Below are positions 1 to 7,314 of a stretch of DNA of 9,846 nt, in pieces. The position numbers and the translations under genes were made by a program. The notes beneath the pieces were generated by a model. That model was not told where the DNA came from, made no database searches, and saw only the letters and a program-made list of their open reading frames with translations. The stretch lies in the NCBI GenBank assembly GCA_019313105.1, contig JAFDBW010000027.1, positions 1-9,846 of the forward strand, given 5' to 3'. The DNA is from Deltaproteobacteria bacterium (GTDB lineage: Bacteria; Desulfobacterota; Desulfuromonadia; Desulfuromonadales; BM103). Position 1 is the first letter of the stretch. The number at the start of each line of letters is the position of its first letter.

Positions 1-1
1 C

Positions 2-1858
2 TGGCAGGACATCTGGATCAATCTGATTGATACGCCGGGGCATATCGATTTCACTATCGAGGTGGAGCGTTCTCTGCGGGTCCTCGACGGGGCGATTGTG
101 ATCTTCAGCGCGGTCGAAGGGGTCCAGCCTCAAAGTGAGTCTGTCTGGCATCAGGCGAACCGCTATAACGTGCCGCGCATCTGTCTGATCAACAAGATGG
201 ATAGGGTTGGTGCTGACCACCAGGCTGTTCTGAGCCAGATGCAGGAACGGCTTGGCGCGCGCCCGATCCTGATGCAGTTGCCGGTTGGTGAGGAGAGTGA
301 CTTCCACAGCGTCATTGACCTTATCGATGGCTGTGAACTGACCTTCGATGAAGGCGATCTGGGTGCCGCAGTGGCTTGCCTGCCGATTACCGATGAACAG
401 AAGGCCGCAGTCGCGCAGGCCCGGGAGGCAGTGGTCGAAGCCGCAGCCGACTGGGATGATGACCTGCTCGCCGATTTCCTGGAAGGGACCGAGGTTGCTG
501 CAGAGCGGATTCGGGCGGCTTTGCGCAAAGGCGTCCTGGCCGGTAAACTGTTTCCGGTTTTCCTTGGTACCGCGTTGCGCAACAAGGGCATCCAGCCGGT
601 CCTTGATGCAGTGATTGATCTTCTGCCTTCGCCGCTTGACTTGCCGCCGGTTGTCGCCCATCATCCCGAAGGCAGTGAAGAGCACCTGCTGACGTGTGAT
701 CCAGGCGGTCCGCTTTGCGCCCTGGCGTTCAAGGTTCTTTCCGACGAGGGTCGCAAGTTAACCTATGTGCGGATTTACTCCGGTCAACTCAAGGCCGGCG
801 ATACTCTTTTGAATTCCACCCGGGATGTTCAGGAGCGTGCCGCGCGCTTGTTCCGCATGCACGCGCACAAACGCGAACGGATCGATGTGGCACAAGCCGG
901 CGATATCGTCGCCGCGGCAGGACTCAAGGAAGCACTGACCGGCGATTCCCTCTGTGCCGTTGCACAACCACTGCTGCTGGCCGGACTGACAGTGCCGGAA
1001 CCGGTCGTCTCACTGGCCGTGGAGCCGAAACAGATTCAGGACCGTGACAAGCTGCTCCTGTCGCTGGAGAAATTGCAGTGGGAGGACCCGACCTTCAGGG
1101 TGCGTGAAGACGAAGATACCGGACAGACGGTTCTGACCGGTATGGGCGAGTTGCATCTCGAGGTTGTGCTGCGCAGGCTGGCGGATGATTTTGGCGTTGA
1201 AGTGAACGCTGGGCAGCCGCAAGTTGTTTACCGCGAAAGCGTGTCGACCGAAGTCCGCCACACAGAAGTCTTCGAAAGAGAGATCGAGGGCAAGGCTCAA
1301 CGGGCTGAAGTCACTCTGCTGATCGCACCCCGTGAGCGTGGTAGCGGGATTGAAATTACCGTTCCAACACCTGGTACGGATGGGCTGAGCGCCGAAATCT
1401 GCCAGGCCCTTGAGGAGACTCTGCACATGGCGGTACAGTCCGGCGTGCAGCTTGGTTACCCGATGGTCGACCTGTCGATTGTTGTCGTACAGGTCCCGGT
1501 CACACCCGGGGAGACCACGGCCATCGGGGTAAAGGCAGCTGCACAGCGCGGCCTGACCCTGGCTGCCCGTGCCGCAAAGCCCGTCCTCCTTGAGCCGATC
1601 ATGGAGCTTGAGATTACCGCTCCGAATGAATTCTCCGGCAAGGTTCTCGGTGGCTTGCAGCAGAAAAGAGGGCGTGTCGAGGGGATGGAGTCACGCGCCG
1701 TCGTTGATATTGTCCGGGCCCATGTCCCCCTCGCCGAGATGTTCGGTTACATGACCGAGCTGCGCAGCGCGAGCCAGGGTCGGGGATCATTTACAATGGA
1801 GTTCAGTCACTACGACCGGGCTCCTGATGCAATTCTGGAAAAGTTCGGTTTAAAGTAA
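2..1858 (+). CDS. fusA: Elongation factor G, 5'-truncated by window edge
   Basis: Ribosomal translocase GTPase (EF-G), acting in the cytoplasm. The reading frame is open from base 2, so the start codon and about 70 N-terminal residues (P-loop and switch I) lie outside the window; 618 residues are visible. The G3 motif DTPGH is at 29-43 and the G4 motif NKMD at 191-202, followed by the G-domain insert, a beta-barrel domain II (about 710-1000), the domain III motif MGELHLE from 1142, domain IV, and a domain V with GRVEGM and the C-terminal FGYMTELRS/GRGSFTMEF signature of EF-G. The GTG at 62 is internal and is not the true start. The next gene is malic enzyme rather than tuf or ribosomal proteins, so this is probably a second EF-G copy (fusA2-like); that is inference. 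No terminator is seen in the 18-nt gap to the next gene, so the two may be cotranscribed. Family assignment is very secure; the exact paralogue is not. Confidence 0.95.
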   Translation, partial: WQDIWINLIDTPGHIDFTIEVERSLRVLDGAIVIFSAVEGVQPQSESVWHQANRYNVPRICLINKMDRVGADHQAVLSQMQERLGARPILMQLPVGEESDFHSVIDLIDGCELTFDEGDLGAAVACLPITDEQKAAVAQAREAVVEAAADWDDDLLADFLEGTEVAAERIRAALRKGVLAGKLFPVFLGTALRNKGIQPVLDAVIDLLPSPLDLPPVVAHHPEGSEEHLLTCDPGGPLCALAFKVLSDEGRKLTYVRIYSGQLKAGDTLLNSTRDVQERAARLFRMHAHKRERIDVAQAGDIVAAAGLKEALTGDSLCAVAQPLLLAGLTVPEPVVSLAVEPKQIQDRDKLLLSLEKLQWEDPTFRVREDEDTGQTVLTGMGELHLEVVLRRLADDFGVEVNAGQPQVVYRESVSTEVRHTEVFEREIEGKAQRAEVTLLIAPRERGSGIEITVPTPGTDGLSAEICQALEETLHMAVQSGVQLGYPMVDLSIVVVQVPVTPGETTAIGVKAAAQRGLTLAARAAKPVLLEPIMELEITAPNEFSGKVLGGLQQKRGRVEGMESRAVVDIVRAHVPLAEMFGYMTELRSASQGRGSFTMEFSHYDRAPDAILEKFGLK

Positions 1859-1876
1859 ATATTACAGGGAAAATCT

Positions 1877-3217
1877 ATGGAAATCGAAAGAGGTGCAGGA
1901 AAAATAGCCAAGTGTCTGAAACTGATGCTCAACAACAAACCGGGGCACCTGGCGAAAGTGACTGCGGCCATCGCTCAATTGAACGCCAGTATTGGCGATA
2001 TTCACCTGGTGCGCTTCGGACGGACACATAATACCCGAGAGATCGTCGTCTACGTCGATTCGGACCAGCAGTTTGAAGATGTGGTGGATGTCATTGCCAG
2101 CCTGGAAGGGATTGTCGTTGAAGATGTCATCGACCTGGTTCACCAGTTGCACGAAGGTGGCAAGATTGCCACCAAGAGCAAAGTGCGCATCGAGACGATT
2201 ACCGACGTCCGGCAGATTTATACGCCGGGGGTGGCGGCGATTTGCACGGATATAGAGAAGAACCCGGAGCTCGCCTACAAATATACATCGATACCGAACT
2301 CGGTCGCCATCGTTACCAACGGTTCGGCGATTCTGGGCCTCGGCAATATCGGTGCGGTTGCCGGTATGCCGGTCATGGAAGGCAAGGCGGTACTCTTTGA
2401 TTACCTGGTCGGTGTCAGCGGTGTGCCGATTCTGATCGAGAATTCCGACCCCAAAATCATTATCGAGACCGTGCGCAACATCGCCCCGACCTTTGGTGCC
2501 ATCAAGCTCGAAGACATCAAGGCACCGGAGTGTTTCGAGATCGAAGACGTGCTCGACAATGAGCTCGACATCCCGGTCCTGCACGACGACCAGCACGGCA
2601 CAGCGGTCGTCGTCCTTGCCGCCCTGCTTAACGCTACCCGTTTCTCCGGGCTGATGCTAAGCAAGTCGGTGGTTGGCGTGATCGGTCTGGGCGCTGCTGG
2701 GATGGGGATCAGCAAGCTGCTGCTCTCCTACGGTGTCAAAAAGGTGATCGGTACCGATCTCAATGAAGACGCCTGTGAACGTCTAGTCGCTGCCGGGGGA
2801 GAAGCTGAAACCCTTGACGATGTGATGAAAAAGGCCCACGTGGTGATCGCCACTACGGGCTGTTCCGGCCTGATCAGCCCGGCCATGGTACGCAAGGGTT
2901 CGGTGATCCTGGCCCTGACCAATCCGAAACCGGAGATCGAGCCGGAGGTTGCCATGGGGGCTGGTGCATCTTTCGCTGCCGACGGCAAGAGCGTCAACAA
3001 CGCCCTGGCATTTCCGGGGCTGTTCTGCGGGGCTCTGAATGTTCGTGCAACGCGGATCAACAACAAGATGAAGATCGCGGCCGCCCAGTGTATCGCCCGG
3101 TACGCAGAAGAAAACGAGCTGGTTCCGTCACTGCTGCATCCCGATGTGCACAGAGAGGTGACGGCGGTGGTCGAACGTGCCGCCCTCGAGTCGGGAGTGG
3201 TCAAACACTGGGATTAA
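1877..3217 (+). CDS. ACT-domain malic enzyme (NAD(P)-dependent, oxaloacetate-decarboxylating)
   Basis: Oxidative decarboxylation of malate to pyruvate and CO2 with reduction of NAD(P), in the cytoplasm; it connects C4 acids of the TCA cycle to pyruvate. The 446-aa protein starts with an ACT-like ligand-binding domain (about residues 10-90, with the NKPGHLAKVT opening typical of ACT folds), then the malic enzyme N-domain with catalytic Tyr115 in IYTPGVA and Lys170 in MEGKAVLF, the metal/substrate motif HDDQHGTA, and a Rossmann domain with GLGAAGMG. An acidic residue follows the second strand (IGTDLN), which fits NAD preference but does not prove it. The start is chosen from AGGGA six bases before the ATG. 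A strong terminator follows. The ACT domain suggests allosteric control by an amino acid or similar small molecule (inference). Gene names for this family vary, so none is given. Confidence 0.95.
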   Translation: MEIERGAGKIAKCLKLMLNNKPGHLAKVTAAIAQLNASIGDIHLVRFGRTHNTREIVVYVDSDQQFEDVVDVIASLEGIVVEDVIDLVHQLHEGGKIATKSKVRIETITDVRQIYTPGVAAICTDIEKNPELAYKYTSIPNSVAIVTNGSAILGLGNIGAVAGMPVMEGKAVLFDYLVGVSGVPILIENSDPKIIIETVRNIAPTFGAIKLEDIKAPECFEIEDVLDNELDIPVLHDDQHGTAVVVLAALLNATRFSGLMLSKSVVGVIGLGAAGMGISKLLLSYGVKKVIGTDLNEDACERLVAAGGEAETLDDVMKKAHVVIATTGCSGLISPAMVRKGSVILALTNPKPEIEPEVAMGAGASFAADGKSVNNALAFPGLFCGALNVRATRINNKMKIAAAQCIARYAEENELVPSLLHPDVHREVTAVVERAALESGVVKHWD

Positions 3218-3233
3218 CCAGCTTTATGTCATG

Positions 3234-3280
3234 ACACTGCGCCCTGCCGGATCAACCCGCAGGGCGCAGTGTTTCTCTTA
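3234..3280 (+). terminator. Intrinsic terminator after malic enzyme
   Basis: A perfect 14-bp GC-rich stem (arms 3234-3247 and 3259-3272) with an 11-nt loop, followed by a T-rich tail (TTTCTCTTATT). It begins 17 nt after the malic enzyme stop codon and separates the EF-G/malic enzyme unit from the two-component genes. Confidence 0.9.
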
Positions 3281-3358
3281 TTAAAAAACATCCCCAACAA
3301 AACAATAAAAATCCAACGGGTTAAACAGCGATAACCTAGTTAAATTGAGTAGTTTGTC

Positions 3359-3386
3359 TTGACATCCTGGCCCATTCCGTTATATT
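3359..3386 (+). promoter_or_regulatory. Sigma-70-type promoter for the two-component operon
   Basis: A perfect -35 hexamer TTGACA (3359-3364), a 16-bp spacer and a -10 hexamer TATATT (3381-3386, 5 of 6 to consensus). Expected transcription start is near 3393, giving a 5' leader of about 165 nt before the kinase gene. Two small dyads flank it: GGTTA-N8-TAACC at 3319-3336 upstream, and TTAACT-AA-AGTTAA at 3399-3412 just past the start site. The latter is positioned where a repressor or autoregulator could bind (inference only). Confidence 0.7.
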
Positions 3387-3412
3387 AATCTAAAATAATT
3401 AACTAAAGTTAA

Positions 3413-3540
3413 GCATTTGGTGTGGCCACCCCCTCCGCTAGGCAGGCCGCTGAAAATACCGGATTTTTAATCTGGACGGCCGGGTTTTCAGGATCGATAC
3501 GGGTGCCACCGATTCGGCCTCACGTCTCCGGTTTTTTCAT
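3413..3540 (+). other. Structured 5' leader of the kinase gene, attenuator-like
   Basis: GC-rich block in the otherwise AT-rich gene-free stretch 3218-3560. One fold stacks three helices: GG[C]CACCC (3424-3431) with GGGTGCC (3501-3507), GGCCG (3445-3449) with CGGCC (3477-3481), and CCGGAT (3459-3464) with ATCTGG (3470-3475). A competing fold pairs CTGAAAA plus CCGG (3450-3462) with CCGG plus TTTTCAG (3480-3491). A third copy of CCGG followed by T6 and CA (3528-3539) could compete for the same left arm, and its T-run resembles a terminator tail. I do not recognise it as a known riboswitch class. A regulatory RNA is possible, but structured by chance is also possible. Confidence 0.35.
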
Positions 3541-3560
3541 CTCCCGTACTGGTGAATTTG

Positions 3561-5204
3561 ATGAAGAAGTTTGGTGCGCTCAGTCACAGCTTGATCAGTA
3601 AATTCATCTTTCGCACGGGGCTCGTCCTGCTGCTTACCATATCGCTGTTCGCTTCTTTCAACATCAGTACTCTGAAAGAGGTCTTTTTGCAGGATGCCAA
3701 AGACGATGTTGAAACCTTAAGCGAGATCATTCTCCATACGACTCACTTCCAGATGCTCGAAGACAACCGCACCAGGGTTTACGAGATGATCGATGAAGTC
3801 ACCCAGCACGAGAAAATTGACCGGGTCCGGCTCTATAGCACGGAAGGGTATGTACACTTTTCGACCCAGGGTGATGAAATAGGCAAAACCAAGGAAGAAC
3901 TGCGCTTCAGCGATCAGGGCGACGTCAGTGAAGAGATGACTGTCGAGAGTAATAGCCAGAACAGCAATCGCAGAATCTTTGTTAATTCGCAGGGCGTCGA
4001 GATTCTCAGTGTTACGACCGCAATTGATAACAAGTCGCCCTGTTATACCGCGGCCTGTCATGTGCACTCACCCGAAATCAAGACGCTTGGCTACCTGGAG
4101 GTTCAGGGGACTCTGGCGAAAATTGGTGTACAGGCCAGTGCCTACCGGGACAGCATCGCGATCTTTGGCGGGACTCTGATGCTGATCATCATCATCTGCC
4201 TGAGCTGGATGACGCAAAGCATGGTTATCGACCCGGTCCGTGATCTTCTGCTGCATGCCCGCAAGATATCGAATATGGAGCTCGACAGCCAGCTGCAGTT
4301 GAAATCAGACGACGAGATCGGCGAACTGTCGGAAGCCTTTAACACCATGACTGTGAAATTAAAGGAAGCCCGAGACGGGTACCGGGAGCTGAACGAAACC
4401 CTCGAGGCAAAGGTGCTGGAAAGAACCGAGGAAATCGAGAAGGTAAATTACCAGCTGGCGCGCTCCGAAAAGCTTGCGTCGCTCGGTGAGCTGGTTGCCG
4501 GGATCGCTCATGAGATCAACAATCCATTGGGCGGAATCCTGATGTTCGCGAATCTATTCGCCGAAGACAAGCGGCTTGGCGAGGATCAACGTGCTGATGC
4601 CATGACGATCGTGCACGAAACGAAACGATGTGCCGATATCGTCAAGCGCCTGCTGGATTTCTCCAGGACCTCGATTCCGGACAAGCAACTCAAATCGCTG
4701 GCCAACATCATGGAAAACACTCTGGCGCTGGTCGAGCACCATGCCGCGGTGAATGATGTCGAGATCATCCGTCATTACGGTGTCAACCTGCCCAACATTG
4801 AGGTTGATCCGACACAGATTGAGCAGGTGTTCATCAACCTCCTGGTCAACGCCTGCCATGCCATGCCGCTTGGTGGACGGCTGACTATCACCATGCGAAC
4901 CGATCCTCAGCGGGATCTGCTGATTACGTCAATTGAGGATACCGGACAAGGAATTTCCGAAGAGAACCTGGGTCGCATCTTCGACCCCTTTTTCACAACC
5001 AAGAACCAGGAACTCGGCGGTGTTGCCGGTACCGGTCTCGGCCTCTCGGTTTCCTATGGCATCATTCAGAACCATGGTGGACACATCAAGGTGCAGAGCG
5101 TCGTCGACCAGGGTACGGTGTTTACTGTCGAACTGCCGGTGGCAAAATGGATCCCCGCAGAGCAAGACGCTGGCTTGCCAGATGGCAGGGCCTCCACGGC
5201 ATGA
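3561..5204 (+). CDS. Membrane sensor histidine kinase with periplasmic CX4CHxH heme-like motif
   Basis: Two-component sensor kinase of 547 aa. Order: transmembrane helix 1 (about 15-33), periplasmic sensor domain (about 35-198), helix 2 (about 199-221), HAMP linker (about 222-275), coiled coil, HisKA with phospho-acceptor His317 in GIAHEINNPLGG, and an HATPase_c domain with the N-box (Asn426/Asn430), DTGQGI (460-465), FDPFF (474-478) and GTGLGLS (490-496). The sensor domain contains Cys161-X4-Cys166-His167-Val-His169, followed by a LGYLEV strand. CX4CH is a known variant c-heme attachment motif, as in cytochromes c3. A covalently bound heme sensing redox state or a gas is the natural inference, but metal binding by the two Cys and two His is an alternative. 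The start at 3561 is preferred because GGTGA, matching the anti-Shine-Dalgarno, lies 5 nt upstream; an in-frame GTG at 3552 would add three residues and has no ribosome site. The partner regulator follows 58 nt later. Confidence 0.93.
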   Translation: MKKFGALSHSLISKFIFRTGLVLLLTISLFASFNISTLKEVFLQDAKDDVETLSEIILHTTHFQMLEDNRTRVYEMIDEVTQHEKIDRVRLYSTEGYVHFSTQGDEIGKTKEELRFSDQGDVSEEMTVESNSQNSNRRIFVNSQGVEILSVTTAIDNKSPCYTAACHVHSPEIKTLGYLEVQGTLAKIGVQASAYRDSIAIFGGTLMLIIIICLSWMTQSMVIDPVRDLLLHARKISNMELDSQLQLKSDDEIGELSEAFNTMTVKLKEARDGYRELNETLEAKVLERTEEIEKVNYQLARSEKLASLGELVAGIAHEINNPLGGILMFANLFAEDKRLGEDQRADAMTIVHETKRCADIVKRLLDFSRTSIPDKQLKSLANIMENTLALVEHHAAVNDVEIIRHYGVNLPNIEVDPTQIEQVFINLLVNACHAMPLGGRLTITMRTDPQRDLLITSIEDTGQGISEENLGRIFDPFFTTKNQELGGVAGTGLGLSVSYGIIQNHGGHIKVQSVVDQGTVFTVELPVAKWIPAEQDAGLPDGRASTA

Positions 5205-5262
5205 TTGGTGAACTATTTGTTTTGATGGAATTTGTGCAATTGCAGATCAGGGAGAAGATTTT

Positions 5263-6684
5263 ATGAGTAAAAAGATTGAACGAATCCTGATTGCTGATGA
5301 CGATGCAGTTATCCGCGAGGGGTTACGCCGGGTTCTGAGTGGCGCAGGGTACAATGTCGAAACAGTCAGCAACGGCCGTGCCGCTCTTGAGCATCTGGAG
5401 GCGGAGCGCTTCAAACTTCTGATTACGGACCTGAAGATGCCCGGGATGAGCGGCCTTGAGGTACTGCGGGCGATCCGGACCCGTCAGCCCGAACTGCCAG
5501 TCGTCCTGATAACCGGCTATGCCGCTATCGACAATGCTGTTGAAGCGATGAAGAACGGTGCCACGGATTATCTTGCCAAGCCCTTTGAGAACGAGGAGAT
5601 TATTGAAAAAGTCAAAACCGCTCTGGAAACCCGGGCGGTGCTGATCGATGAAATGTATTTACACCGGGAGATGAACGAGAGCCATGGTTTTGACTGTCTG
5701 CTCGGCGACAGTCGGGAAATGAAGCGTCTTTACCAGCGTATCATGCAGGTGGCGCCGACTGACAGCACGGTTCTGATTACCGGTGAAAGCGGGACTGGCA
5801 AGGAGCTGGTCGCTCGTGCGATTCATGGGCACAGCTCGCGGCGCGAGCAGCCATTTGTCGCAGTCGATTGCACAACCCTCGCCGAGAGTCTACTGGAGAG
5901 CGAGCTGTTCGGCCACGTCAAAGGTTCTTTTACCGGCGCGATCCAGACCAAGCGAGGCCTGTTTGAAGTTGCCGATGGCGGGACAGTCCTGCTGGACGAG
6001 ATTGGTAATATCAGCCTGTCGACACAGGCCAAGCTGTTGCGCGTCCTGCAGGAACGGGTTGTGACGCCGATCGGTGGCACGACGCCGGTGCCGATCAATA
6101 TTCGCCTGGTGGCTGCCACCAATTCGAATTTGCGGGAAATGGTCAAACAGGGGCTTTTCCGTGACGACCTGTTTTTCCGCCTCAACATCATTCCGATTGA
6201 ATTGCCGCCGCTGCGTGACCGCAAAGGCGATCTGATGCTGCTCGCCAGCCAGTTCCTCAAGCGCTTTGCAGAAGAAAATGGCAAGGAGATCCGCGGCTTC
6301 TGCCCGGATGTTATCGAGCTGTTGGAAAACTATGCATTCCCGGGAAATGTTCGCGAACTGGAAAATCTCATTGAGCGCGCGGTTGTCCTGTCTCAGACTG
6401 ATCTGGTACAGAAGATCGACCTGGAGATGCCAGGCGATGATCATGTCTCCGAGCTGTTTGGGGAAAAAGCGGTTCCCCTTGATGCCAATGAATTGAAGGA
6501 GCAGAAGCGGCAATTACGCGAGCAGGCAGTCGTGCCGCTGGAGCGGGCTTTCCTCCTGAGCGCTCTGGACCGGAATGACTGGAATGTCACAAAGGCTGCG
6601 GAAGAAGTCGGTATGCAGCGACCCAACTTCCAGGCCATGCTTAAAAAACAGGGAATCAGTATTCGCGCGCGGGCGCTGGATTAG
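5263..6684 (+). CDS. NtrC-family sigma-54 response regulator
   Basis: Cytoplasmic enhancer-binding activator of sigma-54 RNA polymerase, 473 aa. The receiver domain (about 5-120) has the acidic pocket Asp12-Asp14, phospho-acceptor Asp56 in TDLKMPG, Thr84 and Lys106, so it looks phosphorylatable. The AAA+ domain (about 146-375) has Walker A GESGTGKE (174-181), Walker B GTVLLDEIG (240-248), and the sigma-54 contact loop as GSFTGA (221-226) rather than the usual GAFTGA. A Fis-type helix-turn-helix closes the protein (about 430-468, with NDWNVTKAAEEVGM). The start has AGGGAGAAG upstream. It follows the kinase with no terminator between them, so the two form a cognate pair. The likely target is the sigma-54 promoter 268 bp downstream of its stop codon. 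Which palindrome it binds is inference. Confidence 0.95.
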   Translation: MSKKIERILIADDDAVIREGLRRVLSGAGYNVETVSNGRAALEHLEAERFKLLITDLKMPGMSGLEVLRAIRTRQPELPVVLITGYAAIDNAVEAMKNGATDYLAKPFENEEIIEKVKTALETRAVLIDEMYLHREMNESHGFDCLLGDSREMKRLYQRIMQVAPTDSTVLITGESGTGKELVARAIHGHSSRREQPFVAVDCTTLAESLLESELFGHVKGSFTGAIQTKRGLFEVADGGTVLLDEIGNISLSTQAKLLRVLQERVVTPIGGTTPVPINIRLVAATNSNLREMVKQGLFRDDLFFRLNIIPIELPPLRDRKGDLMLLASQFLKRFAEENGKEIRGFCPDVIELLENYAFPGNVRELENLIERAVVLSQTDLVQKIDLEMPGDDHVSELFGEKAVPLDANELKEQKRQLREQAVVPLERAFLLSALDRNDWNVTKAAEEVGMQRPNFQAMLKKQGISIRARALD

Positions 6685-6727
6685 ATCGCTCCCTTTCCAG
6701 GCCCTCCCCATAGATAATAAAAACATC

Positions 6728-6763
6728 TGCACTGTATAGGTAATTTATACAGTGCATTTTTTT
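6728..6763 (+). terminator. Intrinsic terminator after response regulator
   Basis: A perfect 11-bp stem (arms TGCACTGTATA at 6728-6738 and TATACAGTGCA at 6746-6756), a 7-nt loop and a T7 tract (6757-6763), 43 nt after the regulator's stop codon. The stem also contains GTATA-N7-TATAC, the same core and spacing as the palindrome at 6833-6859, so the DNA may serve additionally as a protein-binding dyad. Confidence 0.85.
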
Positions 6764-6832
6764 GTCAAAAAAGTCATTGATTCCAGTGTCTTATCAACCA
6801 TATAAAGAAGGAGCATTCTTGTCGATCAATTT

Positions 6833-6859
6833 GAAAAGTATATTTTAAATATACTTTTC
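6833..6859. promoter_or_regulatory. 27-bp perfect palindrome, candidate enhancer site
   Basis: Two 13-bp arms (GAAAAGTATATTT and its exact complement) meet around a single central T at 6846. It lies in the gene-free interval between the sigma-54 activator and a sigma-54 promoter, with its centre about 132 bp upstream of the predicted transcription start; this is the usual distance for sites of NtrC-type activators. The helix-turn-helix regulator at 5263-6684 is the obvious candidate binder (inference). It has no T-tract and follows a complete terminator, so a terminator role is unlikely. Of the rest of the 6685-7025 gap, 6764-6830 shows nothing clear and 6896-6950 is strongly AT-rich, which could ease DNA bending between the site and the promoter. 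Confidence 0.65.
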
Positions 6860-6951
6860 GTCGATTTTACCTGAGATTTCTTCACGTCCTTTACAAGAAA
6901 AAAACCAATAAATACAGGCGCTTAATTATAAATATAAAAATATTTTAAGAA

Positions 6952-6967
6952 TGGCACGGCCGATGCA
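6952..6967 (+). promoter_or_regulatory. Sigma-54 (RpoN) promoter of the electron-transfer operon
   Basis: TGGCACG-N4-ATGCA matches the sigma-54 consensus TGGCACG-N4-TTGCW at all but one position. The invariant GG (6953-6954) and GC (6965-6966) are correctly spaced, with 12 bp between the second G and the C. The predicted transcription start is near 6978, giving a leader of about 48 nt before the first gene at 7026. It sits directly downstream of an NtrC-type activator gene and a large palindrome, which supports function. Confidence 0.85.
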
Positions 6968-7025
6968 GTATCCCTATATCAAATGCTTCATGTCGAAGCA
7001 ACACTGCAAAGAGAAGGAGGCCGTT

Positions 7026-7250
7026 ATGAAAACGATGCGTATGTTGATCTCGATGATGGCGGGTAGTGCTTCTGCCGCTTATGCGGCGACTGGGGTACAG
7101 GCGGAAGACGTAGGTATTCTGACTTACGCGTTCATAGGTTTCTTTGCCTTGATTATCGTTTCCCAACTGGTTACGGCGGCGATTCTCTTTATCGGTATGG
7201 TCAAGGGGCTGTTTTCCTCCAGGGAGAAAAGTTCTGTTAAAGCTGACTAG
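7026..7250 (+). CDS. Small signal-peptide/single-helix membrane protein A
   Basis: A 74-aa protein of unrecognised family and the first gene after the sigma-54 promoter. The start at 7026 follows AGAAGGAGG; an upstream in-frame ATG at 6951 overlaps the promoter itself and is rejected. An N-terminal signal-like segment ends near AYA (residues 17-19). After a short acidic stretch comes a long hydrophobic helix (about residues 30-60), then a basic/polar C-terminus, suggesting the N-terminus outside and the C-terminus inside. The helix region resembles that of the protein at 7762-8004: GIL-x4-G-F-x-ALI-x-V-x-QLV and a following KGL are shared. It is probably a membrane accessory subunit of the complex encoded downstream (inference from position). 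Confidence 0.8.
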   Translation: MKTMRMLISMMAGSASAAYAATGVQAEDVGILTYAFIGFFALIIVSQLVTAAILFIGMVKGLFSSREKSSVKAD

Positions 7251-7314
7251 ACTTGACTAGTAGAGACTGCCCCTGGAGAACGGGGGTGGTTCGGCCGCAG
7301 ACGGGAGAGAGCCA

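Noticed and set aside
887..904. TGGCACA at 888 and at 8078 as possible sigma-54 -24 elements
   Set aside because: Neither has a GC dinucleotide in a -12 element at the required spacing, and both lie within genes.
1010..1426. Minus-strand open frames across EF-G, malic enzyme, kinase and regulator genes
   Set aside because: They are antisense shadows of strongly conserved genes, with no recognisable protein features or ribosome sites.
6813..6847. AAGGAG followed by a TTG codon and a nine-codon frame running into the palindrome
   Set aside because: Far too short, a non-ATG start, and it lies between a terminator and the sigma-54 promoter; the ribosome-site match is probably chance.
6951..7025. 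N-terminal extension of small membrane protein A from the ATG at 6951
   Set aside because: It would start inside the sigma-54 promoter, upstream of the predicted transcript start. The ATG at 7026 has AGAAGGAGG and begins a proper signal peptide.
6970..7025. Cyclic-dinucleotide (GEMM-type) riboswitch ahead of the cytochrome operon, known in related bacteria
   Set aside because: The leader from about 6978 to 7025 is too short and I see none of the conserved GEMM core; the kinase leader at 3413-3540 lacks it too.
7266..7289. CCCC/GGGG hairpin between small membrane protein A and the pseudo-receiver gene
   Set aside because: Short imperfect stem without a T-tract; it is not a convincing terminator, and the operon spacing argues for read-through.
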